Shown one piece after another: positions 1 through 7,086 of a DNA stretch of 34,434 nt; the stretch's first letter is position 1, and each line of letters begins with the position of its first letter. Origin of the DNA: Oligoflexia bacterium (GTDB lineage: Bacteria; Bdellovibrionota_B; Oligoflexia; Oligoflexales; JAGOVF01); contig JAUILP010000037.1 of the NCBI GenBank assembly GCA_030432875.1, positions 1-34,434 on the forward strand. Reading direction: 5' to 3'. The notes under the pieces were generated by a model that was given only the letters and a program-made list of their open reading frames with translations, searched no databases and was not told where the DNA came from. Both the position numbers and the translations under genes were made by a program.

Positions 1-81
1 AGATATTTATATCTTTTTATTTCTACACCCCATATACCATAGGCCGCTCATGCCATTGAGACCTTATTATCCATCGCTGAA

Positions 82-112
82 GCGGGTTTGCAAGCTTGCG
101 AGCAAATCCCGC
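82..112. other. Imperfect hairpin near the left edge
   Basis: GCGGGTTTGC (82-91) can pair with GCAAATCCCGC (102-112), with one bulged base and a 10-nt loop. No T-run follows on the plus strand, so it is not an obvious intrinsic terminator. It lies in non-coding DNA upstream of the truncated-looking first gene. No reading frame in 1-174 gives a recognisable protein. Confidence 0.35.
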
Positions 113-174
113 GCAGGCGATGAGTAAATATTGACGCTCAGTTTTGGTGCCGACTAGGAGCCCTAAGTTTTTAC

Positions 175-864
175 TTGGCAGAAATTGATGCCAAAGTAGA
201 AAACAAAGATAACGAGAATAAGATAGCCCAAGCTGCTCCGGTCTCCCTGCAAGCACTCGTTCTTGCTGAAGTAAACTGGGTAGACCAACATGCTGTCAGT
301 AAAGAAGAACGTACGGCTGTTATTTCTGGAGCTGGTGTCGCTTTATATCAAGTTGGTCTCAGGGAAAAAGCGCTGGAATTTCTCAAAAATGAAGCGGAAA
401 AATCCTCAGCACCTTATTATTATTTTAGCGCGCTGTCTAGCTTAGCGAAAAAAGAAAAAAATATTCCTGAAGCCAAAAAATGGGCTCATTTAGCTAAAAA
501 TAGTGCTGTGGGAAGAGCGACAAAAGTTCAATGGACGGCTATAGAATTAAATCTCTCTCTAGAGAATTATGACGGTGTGACCCACGAAAATGAGATTTCA
601 CCCGAATCACTACTTGCGGATTATTATGAGCTTGTTTTTTCTCTTGATGATGGGTTTCAGGGGAGAAATGGATCCATTGCGAAGCGAATTGCAAAAAATT
701 TAGCACCGCTTGCTCGGCAAAAAAAAATGAGTCAGGTCATAAGCAAGTATAAAAAAAAATGCTTGGCATTATCCCCAATAAATGGGTCTAAAAAAAGTGC
801 CTGCCGCGCTCATTTCAAGGCAATATCCTTAGGGGAAGAAATCCCGCCGAAAAGTCTGAAATAA
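175..864 (+). CDS. C-terminal part of a thioredoxin-family TPR-like protein, possibly a gene remnant
   Basis: This 229-residue reading frame starts at TTG 175, with AGGAG at 156-160 a long 14 nt upstream. The protein has no signal peptide and no CxxC motif. From about residue 25 it is helical. From memory, the series PYYYFSALSSL, then ATKVQWTAIELNL, then a closing KKCLAL...KKSACRAHF resembles the C-terminal half of thioredoxin-family proteins (thioredoxin fold first, TPR-like tail after). The thioredoxin domain is not present, and the DNA upstream shows no trace of it in any plus-strand frame. The reading frame is closed by a TGA at 121-123. It could be a decayed gene whose front half was lost, or a stand-alone tail domain. 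The methyltransferase gene follows at once in the same frame, after the TAA at 862. I recognise the family only tentatively. Confidence 0.5.
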   Translation: MAEIDAKVENKDNENKIAQAAPVSLQALVLAEVNWVDQHAVSKEERTAVISGAGVALYQVGLREKALEFLKNEAEKSSAPYYYFSALSSLAKKEKNIPEAKKWAHLAKNSAVGRATKVQWTAIELNLSLENYDGVTHENEISPESLLADYYELVFSLDDGFQGRNGSIAKRIAKNLAPLARQKKMSQVISKYKKKCLALSPINGSKKSACRAHFKAISLGEEIPPKSLK

Positions 865-879
865 AAAAATGAGGTATTT

Positions 880-2193
880 ATTCATCCGGGAAAAATAAAG
901 CATTTTGAACAACTGTGGCGAGCTTTTATCGCCATAAGTCCTATTCTTCAAGCAGATAAATGGCTTTCTGAATATTTTCGGAGCCACAAAAATTATGGCC
1001 GCAGGGACCGCCTTTGGTATGGTGACGCGCTTTTTAGTATTTTGCGCACGGCACCTTTAATAGCCTGGTTACTCAAGTCGAAGACCAAGCCATCGCCTGT
1101 CCTACACAACGAAATGACCCAAGAAGAAATGTGGCTCATTTTGCGTTCAGAGCCACCCAAGCTTCTCTTAGATTATGCTTTATCAATACTCGGTTTTCAT
1201 GACCTTACGCCTGAGCATATTATTGCTCATAACTCGGCTGAGTTTTGTGCCGATGATTTGTTCATTAAGACTTCATTAAAAGCTCTAGAAAAGGTGCCCG
1301 AATTAAGCGCTTTGTCCCTGTTGTATTGTATCCCTCCAAGGTATTTGACTCATCTTGAGCGTAGACAGCATTTATCCTGGGAGAGAGGCAGCTTACAGAT
1401 TTTTGTCAGACAGCAAATGACACGCCCTCCTGTTTATTTAAGGCTTAGAAGCACCTTGGACATGATTAGCGTCTCCGAGGAGCTAAATAAGGCTGGGTGT
1501 CAGGTTGTGCCCATTGAAAATACCCTCGCATTAAAATTAGGTGCTGAAAAAAATATTATGGGGTTGGGATGTTATCAAAATGGTCTAGTGGAAATCCAAG
1601 ATTTGGCGAGCCAGCACATTGGCGAGGCGATTGCGTGTGAAAATGGCGATTTTATTTGGGATGCCTGCGCAGGTGGTGGAGGTAAAACCATGCAACTCGC
1701 GGCAAAAACCCTGGGTAATGGACAAATTTATGCATCAGATAATAGAGTTTACAAGTTTGATGAATTAAAAAAGCGAGCCAAGCGAGGAGGATTTAACAAT
1801 ATTCAAACTATGTTTTGGGGGGGGGATTCTGCGCTGACACTTCCCATTGAAGTTCAGAAGATTGGTGGCTTCGATTTGGTTCTGGTTGATGCTCCCTGCT
1901 CTAGCTCAGGAACATGGCGCCGAAATCCCGTTAGCAAACTACGATATGATCTCGCAAGTTTGCCCGAGCTGATAGCTTTGCAAAGGCAGATATTAAATAA
2001 TGCTAGTATTGCCGTCAAACCAAATGGGCATTTAGTTTATGCAACATGTAGTTGGCTGGTTGAAGAAAATGAAGATATTGTAACCGAATTTCTGAAAAAT
2101 CATCCTGAATTTAATTTGATTTCGTCGACTCTGGTGGGCTGTCCGCAGGAGGATGCTGACACAATGTTTTATGCAAAGATGCAAAGAATATGA
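880..2193 (+). CDS. RsmB/NOP-family RNA (cytosine-C5)-methyltransferase, start unresolved
   Basis: This is a SAM-dependent m5C methyltransferase, probably acting on 16S rRNA. Seen in the sequence: SAM motif I DACAGGGGKT (nt 1660-1689), motif IV DAPCSSSG (nt 1888-1911) and motif VI ATCS (nt 2041-2052). The TCS cysteine is the nucleophile in this family and the PCS cysteine is also kept. The first ATG/GTG/TTG in frame is TTG 1042, but good N-terminal sequence runs upstream of it: HFEQLW, then DKWLSEYFRSHKNYG and RRDRLWYGD. These match the usual RsmB-like N-terminal helices, so a start at 1042 would cut the domain. The upstream region offers only ATT 880 with GAGG 5 nt before it, or ATG 869 in another frame, which needs one extra A in the A-run at 891-895. 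A nine-G run (1817-1825) also lies inside the gene. Confidence 0.8.
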   Translation: MHPGKIKHFEQLWRAFIAISPILQADKWLSEYFRSHKNYGRRDRLWYGDALFSILRTAPLIAWLLKSKTKPSPVLHNEMTQEEMWLILRSEPPKLLLDYALSILGFHDLTPEHIIAHNSAEFCADDLFIKTSLKALEKVPELSALSLLYCIPPRYLTHLERRQHLSWERGSLQIFVRQQMTRPPVYLRLRSTLDMISVSEELNKAGCQVVPIENTLALKLGAEKNIMGLGCYQNGLVEIQDLASQHIGEAIACENGDFIWDACAGGGGKTMQLAAKTLGNGQIYASDNRVYKFDELKKRAKRGGFNNIQTMFWGGDSALTLPIEVQKIGGFDLVLVDAPCSSSGTWRRNPVSKLRYDLASLPELIALQRQILNNASIAVKPNGHLVYATCSWLVEENEDIVTEFLKNHPEFNLISSTLVGCPQEDADTMFYAKMQRI

Positions 2194-2271
2194 CGGTGGG
2201 TGGTGTAACTTGGATAAGTTCCATAGCAAGGATAGGCTCATTAAGCATTTAATTTGGGTAACAACCCACCG
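2194..2271. repeat. Inverted repeat between two convergent genes
   Basis: CGGTGGGT (2194-2201) is exactly reverse-complemented by ACCCACCG (2264-2271), and pairing continues inward with small mismatches (GGTGTAAC against GGTAACAA). Inside the loop AACTT-GGAT-AAGTT forms a second small hairpin. The element begins directly at the methyltransferase stop and ends 14 nt before the ferritin-like stop. It could end transcription from both sides or be a small dispersed repeat. It lacks T-runs. Confidence 0.5.
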
Positions 2272-2285
2272 CTAAACCACTATTT

Positions 2286-2609
2286 CTATGATTTTTTTGA
2301 TTTTCCTTTTTTCATTTTCACTATCAATTCTTCAACCTCTTTAGCGCCTTCAATATAGAATTTTTCCTCATTTGGCTCTAGCTCGTGGAGGAGTCGCAGA
2401 AATTCGCCAGCATGTACGCGCTCTTCATCGGCAATATCTTCAATAACCTTTGCAGCAAGCTTGTTGTCGGTAGATTCAGCTAGCTGCATGTACATTTGAA
2501 TTGCCTCATATTCTGCCGCTACCAAAAAACGAATAGCTCTGACAAGCTCATTATGTGTCAGTTTTCTACCGTTTGCTAATCCTGAAAACGGTGCTCCAAA
2601 TTCTGGCAT
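2286..2609 (-). CDS. Small ferritin-like (rubrerythrin/encapsulin-cargo type) protein
   Basis: This 107-residue, mostly helical protein has the diiron carboxylate pattern of the ferritin-like superfamily: AAEYEAIQMY in the first long helix and DEERVHAGEF (E-E-x-x-H) in the second. It has no rubredoxin domain and no CxxC. Length and motif spacing fit the short ferritin-like proteins that work with, or are fused to, encapsulin shells (compare the N-terminal domain of the Pyrococcus encapsulin), which store iron and limit oxidative damage. No encapsulin gene lies next to it. The basic tail KMKKGKSKKS might be a targeting or solubility tail. The start has an excellent GAGGAGG Shine-Dalgarno 6 nt upstream. 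It is transcribed alone on the minus strand. Confidence 0.75.
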   Translation of the reverse strand: MPEFGAPFSGLANGRKLTHNELVRAIRFLVAAEYEAIQMYMQLAESTDNKLAAKVIEDIADEERVHAGEFLRLLHELEPNEEKFYIEGAKEVEELIVKMKKGKSKKS

Positions 2610-2623
2610 AAATCCTCCTCATG

Positions 2624-2649
2624 TGTGATTCACAGGGGAATCATACCCC
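2624..2649 (-). promoter_or_regulatory. Two adjacent dyads upstream of the ferritin-like gene
   Basis: TGTGATTCACA (2624-2634) is a perfect 11-bp palindrome. It is followed without a gap by GGGGAATCATACCCC (2635-2649), whose GGGG and CCCC arms pair. GATTC/GGAATC gives a further overlapping dyad. Read on the minus strand, TATGAT (2640-2645) could be a -10 box. The position just ahead of the ribosome-binding site suits an operator or an RNA hairpin in the leader. The regulator is unknown, and it is not a Fur or classical CRP box. Confidence 0.35.
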
Positions 2650-2693
2650 TACAATAAAATAAATTCGCCCTAATAAATGAAAACTCACGGAGT

Positions 2694-3650
2694 TTATTCA
2701 AAAAAACATATTGTTCTTGGAGAAACATTGATGTCGCGGATCGGTAAAGCGGTATTTATCAAGGCAATGACCTCAGTACTTGTTTTAGATTCGACGCTGC
2801 AGACTAGGCTATGGCAGTTGTATAAGATCATGAACAAACCAATACCGGCGCCAAGTTTCTTCTTGTCCAACATGCTTTCCCCTGTGCTGCGCCGCATAAC
2901 TTTGCTCATGTATTTTAAAAAAAGCTCTTTCTTTAAGAGTCCAAAAGGGTCCTTAACACTAATGGCGAGTATTTCCCCGTCAAATCCATAAGAAAGGTGG
3001 GCAACATCTTCGTCAGCGAGAGAAAATGGCGCAGATCGGTCCGTATTTTCAAAGTTAATTTTCCCCGCGGCATGAGGAGCATCATAAAGGGCGTTCATCA
3101 AAAGTTCTTCTGTGATCGTTTGTGCTGCTTTGGTAATGGAGCCCCGCTTAACTTGCCCTTTAACAAAGGCGCCGACCTCTTGGTAAAACTCATCTCGCTG
3201 CGTGGATGATTGCAGTGTTCTCTGTGTTATATGTGTGGAGGGTTTTAAGTAATGCCTTAAGGAGACTTTTTCCCCAAGCAGGTATTTGTTAAGAAGGATA
3301 AGAACTTCATTTTCTGTTCGGTTCTTAGGAATTCTATTGGCAATAACATGATCCACAAAATTGATAAATTGATCGCCAAAACTGGTCATATAGTCCGTTA
3401 TAATCTGGCTGCTCACCAGTACCGTTTTTAAGTTTGGCGAAAATTCACGTGCGGCAGAAAAAATTTGTAGAGATGGTCCATTGACGAGACAAAGAAGAAA
3501 TTTTTCGTGAGACGCTTTGAGCGCGCTCAAAGCCGCAGCTTCGCTTGAGACGCAATAATAACTGGCGTCATGACCTTCTTGAAGGCGCTGCCTCATATCT
3601 GGTATAGGCAAAAACCCGGGTAAGTTCACAACAAGGATAACATTCGCCAT
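2694..3650 (-). CDS. ATP-binding (HATPase_c) regulator with an N-terminal receiver-like domain
   Basis: This 318-residue cytoplasmic protein has its C-terminal half carrying the GHKL ATPase signature. The N-box EELLMNALYDAP is near residue 180, a DPFG segment sits where the G1 box is expected, and GAGIGLFMI (G2 box) is near residue 268. There is no HisKA-type phosphoacceptor helix, so it is more like an anti-sigma or serine-kinase-type ATPase (RsbW/SpoIIAB relatives) than a classical sensor kinase. The first ~120 residues alternate strand and helix like a response-regulator receiver fold, but I do not see a clear phosphorylatable aspartate pattern. It follows nuoB by 24 nt on the same strand and is probably cotranscribed with it. 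The target is unknown. Confidence 0.6.
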   Translation of the reverse strand: MANVILVVNLPGFLPIPDMRQRLQEGHDASYYCVSSEAAALSALKASHEKFLLCLVNGPSLQIFSAAREFSPNLKTVLVSSQIITDYMTSFGDQFINFVDHVIANRIPKNRTENEVLILLNKYLLGEKVSLRHYLKPSTHITQRTLQSSTQRDEFYQEVGAFVKGQVKRGSITKAAQTITEELLMNALYDAPHAAGKINFENTDRSAPFSLADEDVAHLSYGFDGEILAISVKDPFGLLKKELFLKYMSKVMRRSTGESMLDKKKLGAGIGLFMILYNCHSLVCSVESKTSTEVIALINTALPIRDINVSPRTICFFE

Positions 3651-3674
3651 TTATAAACACCAAAAGAGGAAAGG

Positions 3675-4148
3675 TCAGACTAGGACCGGTTTTGATTTGA
3701 TGATTTTATCTTGCAAGGTCATAATTCCCGCAATGATTGCTTCTGGAGTCGGGGGGCATCCCGCAACATAAATATCAACAGGGATAATACGGTCGATTCC
3801 CTGAAGAACATGATAAGCCCGATAAAAACCACCGCTGGCCGCGCAGGCTCCTACGGCCATAACCCATTTTGGCTCTGCCATTTGATCATAAACTTTTTTA
3901 ATAACAGGGGCCATTTTTTCGGTAATAGTACCCGCAACGATAAGTAAATCTGCCTGACGCGGTGAAAAGCGCACGGCCTCAGCTCCAAAGCGTGCTACGT
4001 CATACTTTGGGCCGATAACTGCCATATATTCGATTCCACAGCAAGCGGTACCAAAGGGGTATGGCCAAAGAGAATTCTTGCGTGACCAATTGACGAACGC
4101 ATCTACCTTAGAGGTGAAAAATCCAACTTCATTTTGGGCATGTTTCAT
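3675..4148 (-). CDS. nuoB: NADH-quinone oxidoreductase subunit B
   Basis: NuoB is the peripheral-arm subunit of complex I that holds iron-sulfur cluster N2, the last cluster before quinone. All four ligand cysteines are present: adjacent C36 and C37 in [10 protein letters not shown]102 in [10 protein letters not shown] and C131 in VAGCPPTPE. The length (157 residues from the chosen start) is normal for the family. I chose ATG 4148 because GAGG lies 6 nt upstream. The ATG at 4160, which would add four residues, has no ribosome-binding site. No other nuo gene lies in the window: nuoA is not upstream, and downstream is an HATPase protein instead of nuoC. It is either a separated member of a scattered nuo set or an extra copy. 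Confidence 0.95.
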   Translation of the reverse strand: MKHAQNEVGFFTSKVDAFVNWSRKNSLWPYPFGTACCGIEYMAVIGPKYDVARFGAEAVRFSPRQADLLIVAGTITEKMAPVIKKVYDQMAEPKWVMAVGACAASGGFYRAYHVLQGIDRIIPVDIYVAGCPPTPEAIIAGIMTLQDKIIKSKPVLV

Positions 4149-4218
4149 GTCCATCCTCATTTATGTTTTTTAAAGGAAAAATTTGGCGAATAGCAAACTC
4201 ACCACATTTCTTTATCTA

Positions 4219-4246
4219 ATATTAAGTCAAAAACGTCAAATCTCAA
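4219..4246 (-). promoter_or_regulatory. Possible sigma-70 promoter for nuoB
   Basis: On the minus strand TTGAGA (plus 4241-4246) is followed after 16 nt by TAATAT (plus 4219-4224). This gives a leader of roughly 65 nt before nuoB. The match is moderate and based on sequence alone. Confidence 0.35.
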
Positions 4247-4268
4247 AAAAAATAGTTTTTATGAAAAG

Positions 4269-4298
4269 TTGACAGCGGTACCCATAACTCCATAGAAT
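4269..4298 (+). promoter_or_regulatory. Likely sigma-70 promoter of the Agl/Glt-like cluster
   Basis: A consensus -35 TTGACA (4269-4274) is followed after 18 nt by TAGAAT (4293-4298). It is the best sigma-70-type match in the 285-nt divergent region and would start transcription near 4305, leaving a leader of about 140 nt before the TolQ-like gene. Confidence 0.55.
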
Positions 4299-4379
4299 TG
4301 TAGTAAAACATAAAATTAATATCGCGGCCACAATTAAGGCTTAAAAGTTAGAGTGTTTTTTTAAGGGGGAGTCCTACAA

Positions 4380-4415
4380 ATGGCCATGGGCATCAAATAT
4401 ACAAGAAATGTTTAA
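4380..4415 (+). other. Possible 11-residue leader ORF
   Basis: ATG 4380 opens an 11-codon frame, MAMGIKYTRNV, ending at TAA 4413-4415, with a strong AAGGGGGA ribosome-binding site at 4363-4370. It lies in the leader of the following operon, 34 nt before the TolQ-like start. The sequence has no attenuator-like codon runs, so it may be chance. Confidence 0.3.
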
Positions 4416-4448
4416 AATTTTTATCGTTTAGTTATAAAGGAGTTCGTG

Positions 4449-5099
4449 ATGCTAGAGACAATTAAGATTCTGTTTGAACGCGGTGGGTACACGGTAATGT
4501 CGGCAATTACCATTTGTTTGCTTATTGCCCTTGTGATCATTATCGAAAGGACTTACAGGTTTTGGTTTGTCTATGACTTAGCTAACACCTCGGCTTTTAT
4601 GGCGCACGTTCAAAAAATGGTTATGAATAATTCTATAGAAAATGCAATCCGTTCATGTAAAAAAATGAGACCTAAATTGCTGCCCTTTGTTTTAGCAGAA
4701 GGCCTAAAGCGTGCCAATGATTCAACGGAAGAAATTGAAAACTCCATAGAGGTGGCCAATCTTTACGCGGTGCCAAAAGTCATGAAAATGGTACCCTTGC
4801 TAGGTACTATTGCTAACGTTTCAACCCTTCTCGGACTATTAGGGACCCTATTTGGGCTTATGAAATCATTTGCTGCGGCTGCGACAGCAACAGGGGCCCA
4901 GAAACAGACTTTGCTCGCCGAAGGTATTGCCGAGGCTTTAACGGCCACATCTTTTGGACTCAGTACTGCCCTCCTCTGCCTCTTGGCATTTGGTGGATTA
5001 TCATGGAAACAGACTTCGATCGTCGACGCTTTAAACCAACATTCTGCGCGTCTCATCGATCTTTTATATACCCGTAAAACCAAATTGCAGAAGAGATGA
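4449..5099 (+). CDS. TolQ/ExbB/MotA-type proton-channel protein (AglR-like)
   Basis: This is an inner-membrane subunit of a proton-driven motor that energises envelope processes. Three hydrophobic segments sit where the family has them: residues ~14-33, ~114-140 and ~161-183. The long cytoplasmic loop lies between the first two, and the conserved GIAEALTATSFGLSTA helix lines the channel. The 216-residue length fits TolQ/ExbB. I prefer ATG 4449 to GTG 4446 because AAGGAG (4437-4442) is 6 nt from the ATG. Two TolR/ExbD-like genes follow, the same one-plus-two set as the Myxococcus AglR-AglQ-AglS gliding motor. The large envelope genes downstream support that role over a Tol-Pal or TonB-Exb role, since no tolA, tolB or pal is nearby. 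Confidence 0.85.
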   Translation: MLETIKILFERGGYTVMSAITICLLIALVIIIERTYRFWFVYDLANTSAFMAHVQKMVMNNSIENAIRSCKKMRPKLLPFVLAEGLKRANDSTEEIENSIEVANLYAVPKVMKMVPLLGTIANVSTLLGLLGTLFGLMKSFAAAATATGAQKQTLLAEGIAEALTATSFGLSTALLCLLAFGGLSWKQTSIVDALNQHSARLIDLLYTRKTKLQKR

Positions 5100-5167
5100 T
5101 AAAATTTAGGACAGTTTTTTGAGGTCAACGGGCCAGTGAAAGTTCATGGCAAAAATTAGAGGATTCT

Positions 5168-5707
5168 ATGGCGAGAATGAAAAAAAAGCATAAGTTCAGT
5201 TACCGTGAGCCGGAACTCAATATTATGCCTTTTATTGATGTTTTTGGGCTATTAACGACCTATCTCCTGTTTTCCGCCGTCTTTGTTTCTATTGGTATTT
5301 TGGATGTCCAGGTTCCTTTTCTTTCTAATGCAGCACCACCTCCATCTGAAAATCAAAGAACTCTTGGCGTGAAAGTCGCGGTGGATAAGGAAATTATCGA
5401 GCTCAATACTACCTGGAGTGAACCTCCAGCCGACCCTCAAAAGTGGGAATATAAGCCTGACGCGGCTGGGATTGCGGCAATGCATAAGCAGCTTTATGCT
5501 ATTCGTAAAGAAAATCTTAGCGTGGATTTGGTCACATTATTTAGTGAAGATGATGTGAAGTATGAAACTTTGACCGATATCATTGATGCGATCAAGTTGC
5601 GATGGGAGGGGGATCCTCCGCTTCCCATAACGCAAACTGATCCGCTTAAGCCTATTGACACAGATGGCTTGTTTTCTAAAGTTGTTATGGGAAGTGTCCT
5701 TTTGTAA
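5168..5707 (+). CDS. TolR/ExbD-like motor subunit 1 (AglQ/AglS-like)
   Basis: This 179-residue protein has one transmembrane helix: basic N-terminus (MARMKKKHKF), then ELNIMPFIDVFGLLTTYLLF as helix (residues ~19-45), then a periplasmic domain. D24 in PFIDVF is the proton-carrying aspartate that TolR, ExbD and AglQ/S share. The periplasmic part has a proline-rich linker (AAPPPSENQ) and a fold that binds partners or peptidoglycan in relatives. AGAGGA precedes the ATG. It works with the TolQ-like protein encoded 68 nt upstream and the second TolR-like protein 29 nt downstream. Confidence 0.85.
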   Translation: MARMKKKHKFSYREPELNIMPFIDVFGLLTTYLLFSAVFVSIGILDVQVPFLSNAAPPPSENQRTLGVKVAVDKEIIELNTTWSEPPADPQKWEYKPDAAGIAAMHKQLYAIRKENLSVDLVTLFSEDDVKYETLTDIIDAIKLRWEGDPPLPITQTDPLKPIDTDGLFSKVVMGSVLL

Positions 5708-5736
5708 ATTGGTTGTTTTGCCCAGGAGGCTAAGTT

Positions 5737-6219
5737 ATGGCGGGAGTTTCTACAGAAGGTGCGTCCTTAAATCTCATGCCGATGTTGGATATTTTCAGCA
5801 TTTTGATTACTTTTCTTCTGATGAGTTTTTCAGCAGATCCCATCAATCACGATCTCAATCAAGGCGTGGAACTACCCAATTCTAAATCACTGAGAGCTTT
5901 AGACGAGATTCCAACTATTGTCGTCTCTAAGTCTGAGGTTTATGTAAACGATAAAAAATTATTTGGTTTAGTGGATGGTGACGTCCCTGAAAGCGTCCGC
6001 GAACAGGGAGCCATACGCCCTCTTTATGATGAACTCAAGAAACTGATGGAGGTCAATAAAAACTATCGTAAAAAATTTGGGGCGAAGGGCGGCGCCGATT
6101 CTTTGACCTTAGAGATGGATAAAGAACAAAACTTTAAACTTTTAAAGAGGGTCATGCTGTCAGCACAGCAGGCTGAATTTATTGAATTTAAATTAATGGT
6201 TGAGAAAGCATTTAATTGA
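5737..6219 (+). CDS. TolR/ExbD-like motor subunit 2 (AglQ/AglS-like)
   Basis: This 160-residue protein has the same plan as its neighbour: a short cytoplasmic start, then LNLMPMLDIFSILITFLLMS as the single membrane helix with the conserved D18, then a periplasmic domain. The two copies are clearly diverged from each other, which suggests different places in one hetero-oligomeric motor, as for AglQ and AglS. AGGAGG (5724-5729) lies 7 nt before the ATG. About 90 nt without a gene separates it from the outer-membrane protein gene. Confidence 0.85.
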   Translation: MAGVSTEGASLNLMPMLDIFSILITFLLMSFSADPINHDLNQGVELPNSKSLRALDEIPTIVVSKSEVYVNDKKLFGLVDGDVPESVREQGAIRPLYDELKKLMEVNKNYRKKFGAKGGADSLTLEMDKEQNFKLLKRVMLSAQQAEFIEFKLMVEKAFN

Positions 6220-6310
6220 AATTTATGCGATAATTAGAAAAAGTTTTTTCATTTATCCCCTTTGGTTTTGATGGTTTTAGGCCAGGGCTTTTTTCTTGAA
6301 AGTAGTGACG

Positions 6311-7048
6311 ATGAGTAAAAAAGATATTATCCCTTTGCGATGGTTTATGGCTCTGCTTTTTATTTTTTTAGGAGCTGACATCCTTGCGGATAATTTTCAA
6401 GAATATGAAATTCGTGTCGTCAGGCCTCGTTATTTTGTCAAAAAGGGACGCCTTGAAGTAGGTTCTCAAGCCTATGTCGTCATGAATCAAACGTTTATTT
6501 ATTCTTATATGCTATCAGGTATTCTCACCTATCACTTGAACGAGTATTTTGCTTTAGAAGGTTCAGGTGCGTATGGTTTTTCTGTCGACAAAGATGATAA
6601 GCGTGTTCTAAAAAAAGATTTTGACATCCGCACGGCCATTTTGCGCTCAAAGTATATGGCTGATTTAAATGTCCTCTTTACGCCTATTTATGGCAAATAC
6701 CAAATGCCAGGAGGCAAATTAATCTACTTTGATACCTTTATCTCTGGCTCTTTTGGTACGACAGGGATTGAATATTTATACGATCATTGCACACCTCTGG
6801 AAGAGCTTCCTGTTTCACAACAAACAGATGAGAATGCTCCTCCTAATCCCATCACAAAAAGCTACCCTTCATTTGGAATGGGTATAGGGCAAAAATTTTA
6901 TTTAAGTCAAAAAAATGCGATCAGGTGGGATGTTCGTAATCATATGTTTGCTTATGATGTGGCTGATTCGGCTTGCGGTCCGGTAGCGTCAGCAACTAAT
7001 ACCCACAACAATGTTACGATGCAATTTGGCTTTTCACATTTTTTTTAA
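6311..7048 (+). CDS. Outer-membrane beta-barrel protein
   Basis: This is a probable small barrel of the myxobacterial-type OMP family found beside gliding and TPR envelope genes. It has an N-terminal signal peptide (hydrophobic WFMALLFIFLG, cleavage likely near ILA-DN), alternating hydrophobic strands and a terminal aromatic (MQFGFSHFF), the usual recognition signal for barrel assembly. Two cysteines (YDHC and DSAC) could form a disulfide in a loop. I take ATG 6311, because the upstream TTG 6296 lacks a convincing ribosome-binding site and only adds residues before the signal peptide. The context (motor genes before, TPR genes after) suggests it is the outer-membrane anchor of the same machine, comparable to GltA/B/H in Myxococcus. 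Specific orthology is not shown. Confidence 0.65.
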   Translation: MSKKDIIPLRWFMALLFIFLGADILADNFQEYEIRVVRPRYFVKKGRLEVGSQAYVVMNQTFIYSYMLSGILTYHLNEYFALEGSGAYGFSVDKDDKRVLKKDFDIRTAILRSKYMADLNVLFTPIYGKYQMPGGKLIYFDTFISGSFGTTGIEYLYDHCTPLEELPVSQQTDENAPPNPITKSYPSFGMGIGQKFYLSQKNAIRWDVRNHMFAYDVADSACGPVASATNTHNNVTMQFGFSHFF

Positions 7049-7086
7049 ATGTAAATGGCTAGTTAACCTTAGCAGCTGAAGTGTTT

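Noticed and set aside
23..256. 77-residue minus-strand frame at the left edge
   Set aside because: It crosses the start of the plus-strand gene, has no recognisable domain and looks like chance.
2677..2991. 104-residue plus-strand frame opposite the HATPase gene
   Set aside because: Antisense shadow of a gene with clear N- and G-box motifs, and it lacks features of its own.
4763..5128. 121-residue minus-strand frame opposite the TolQ-like gene
   Set aside because: Shadow of a conserved membrane protein, with no own signals.
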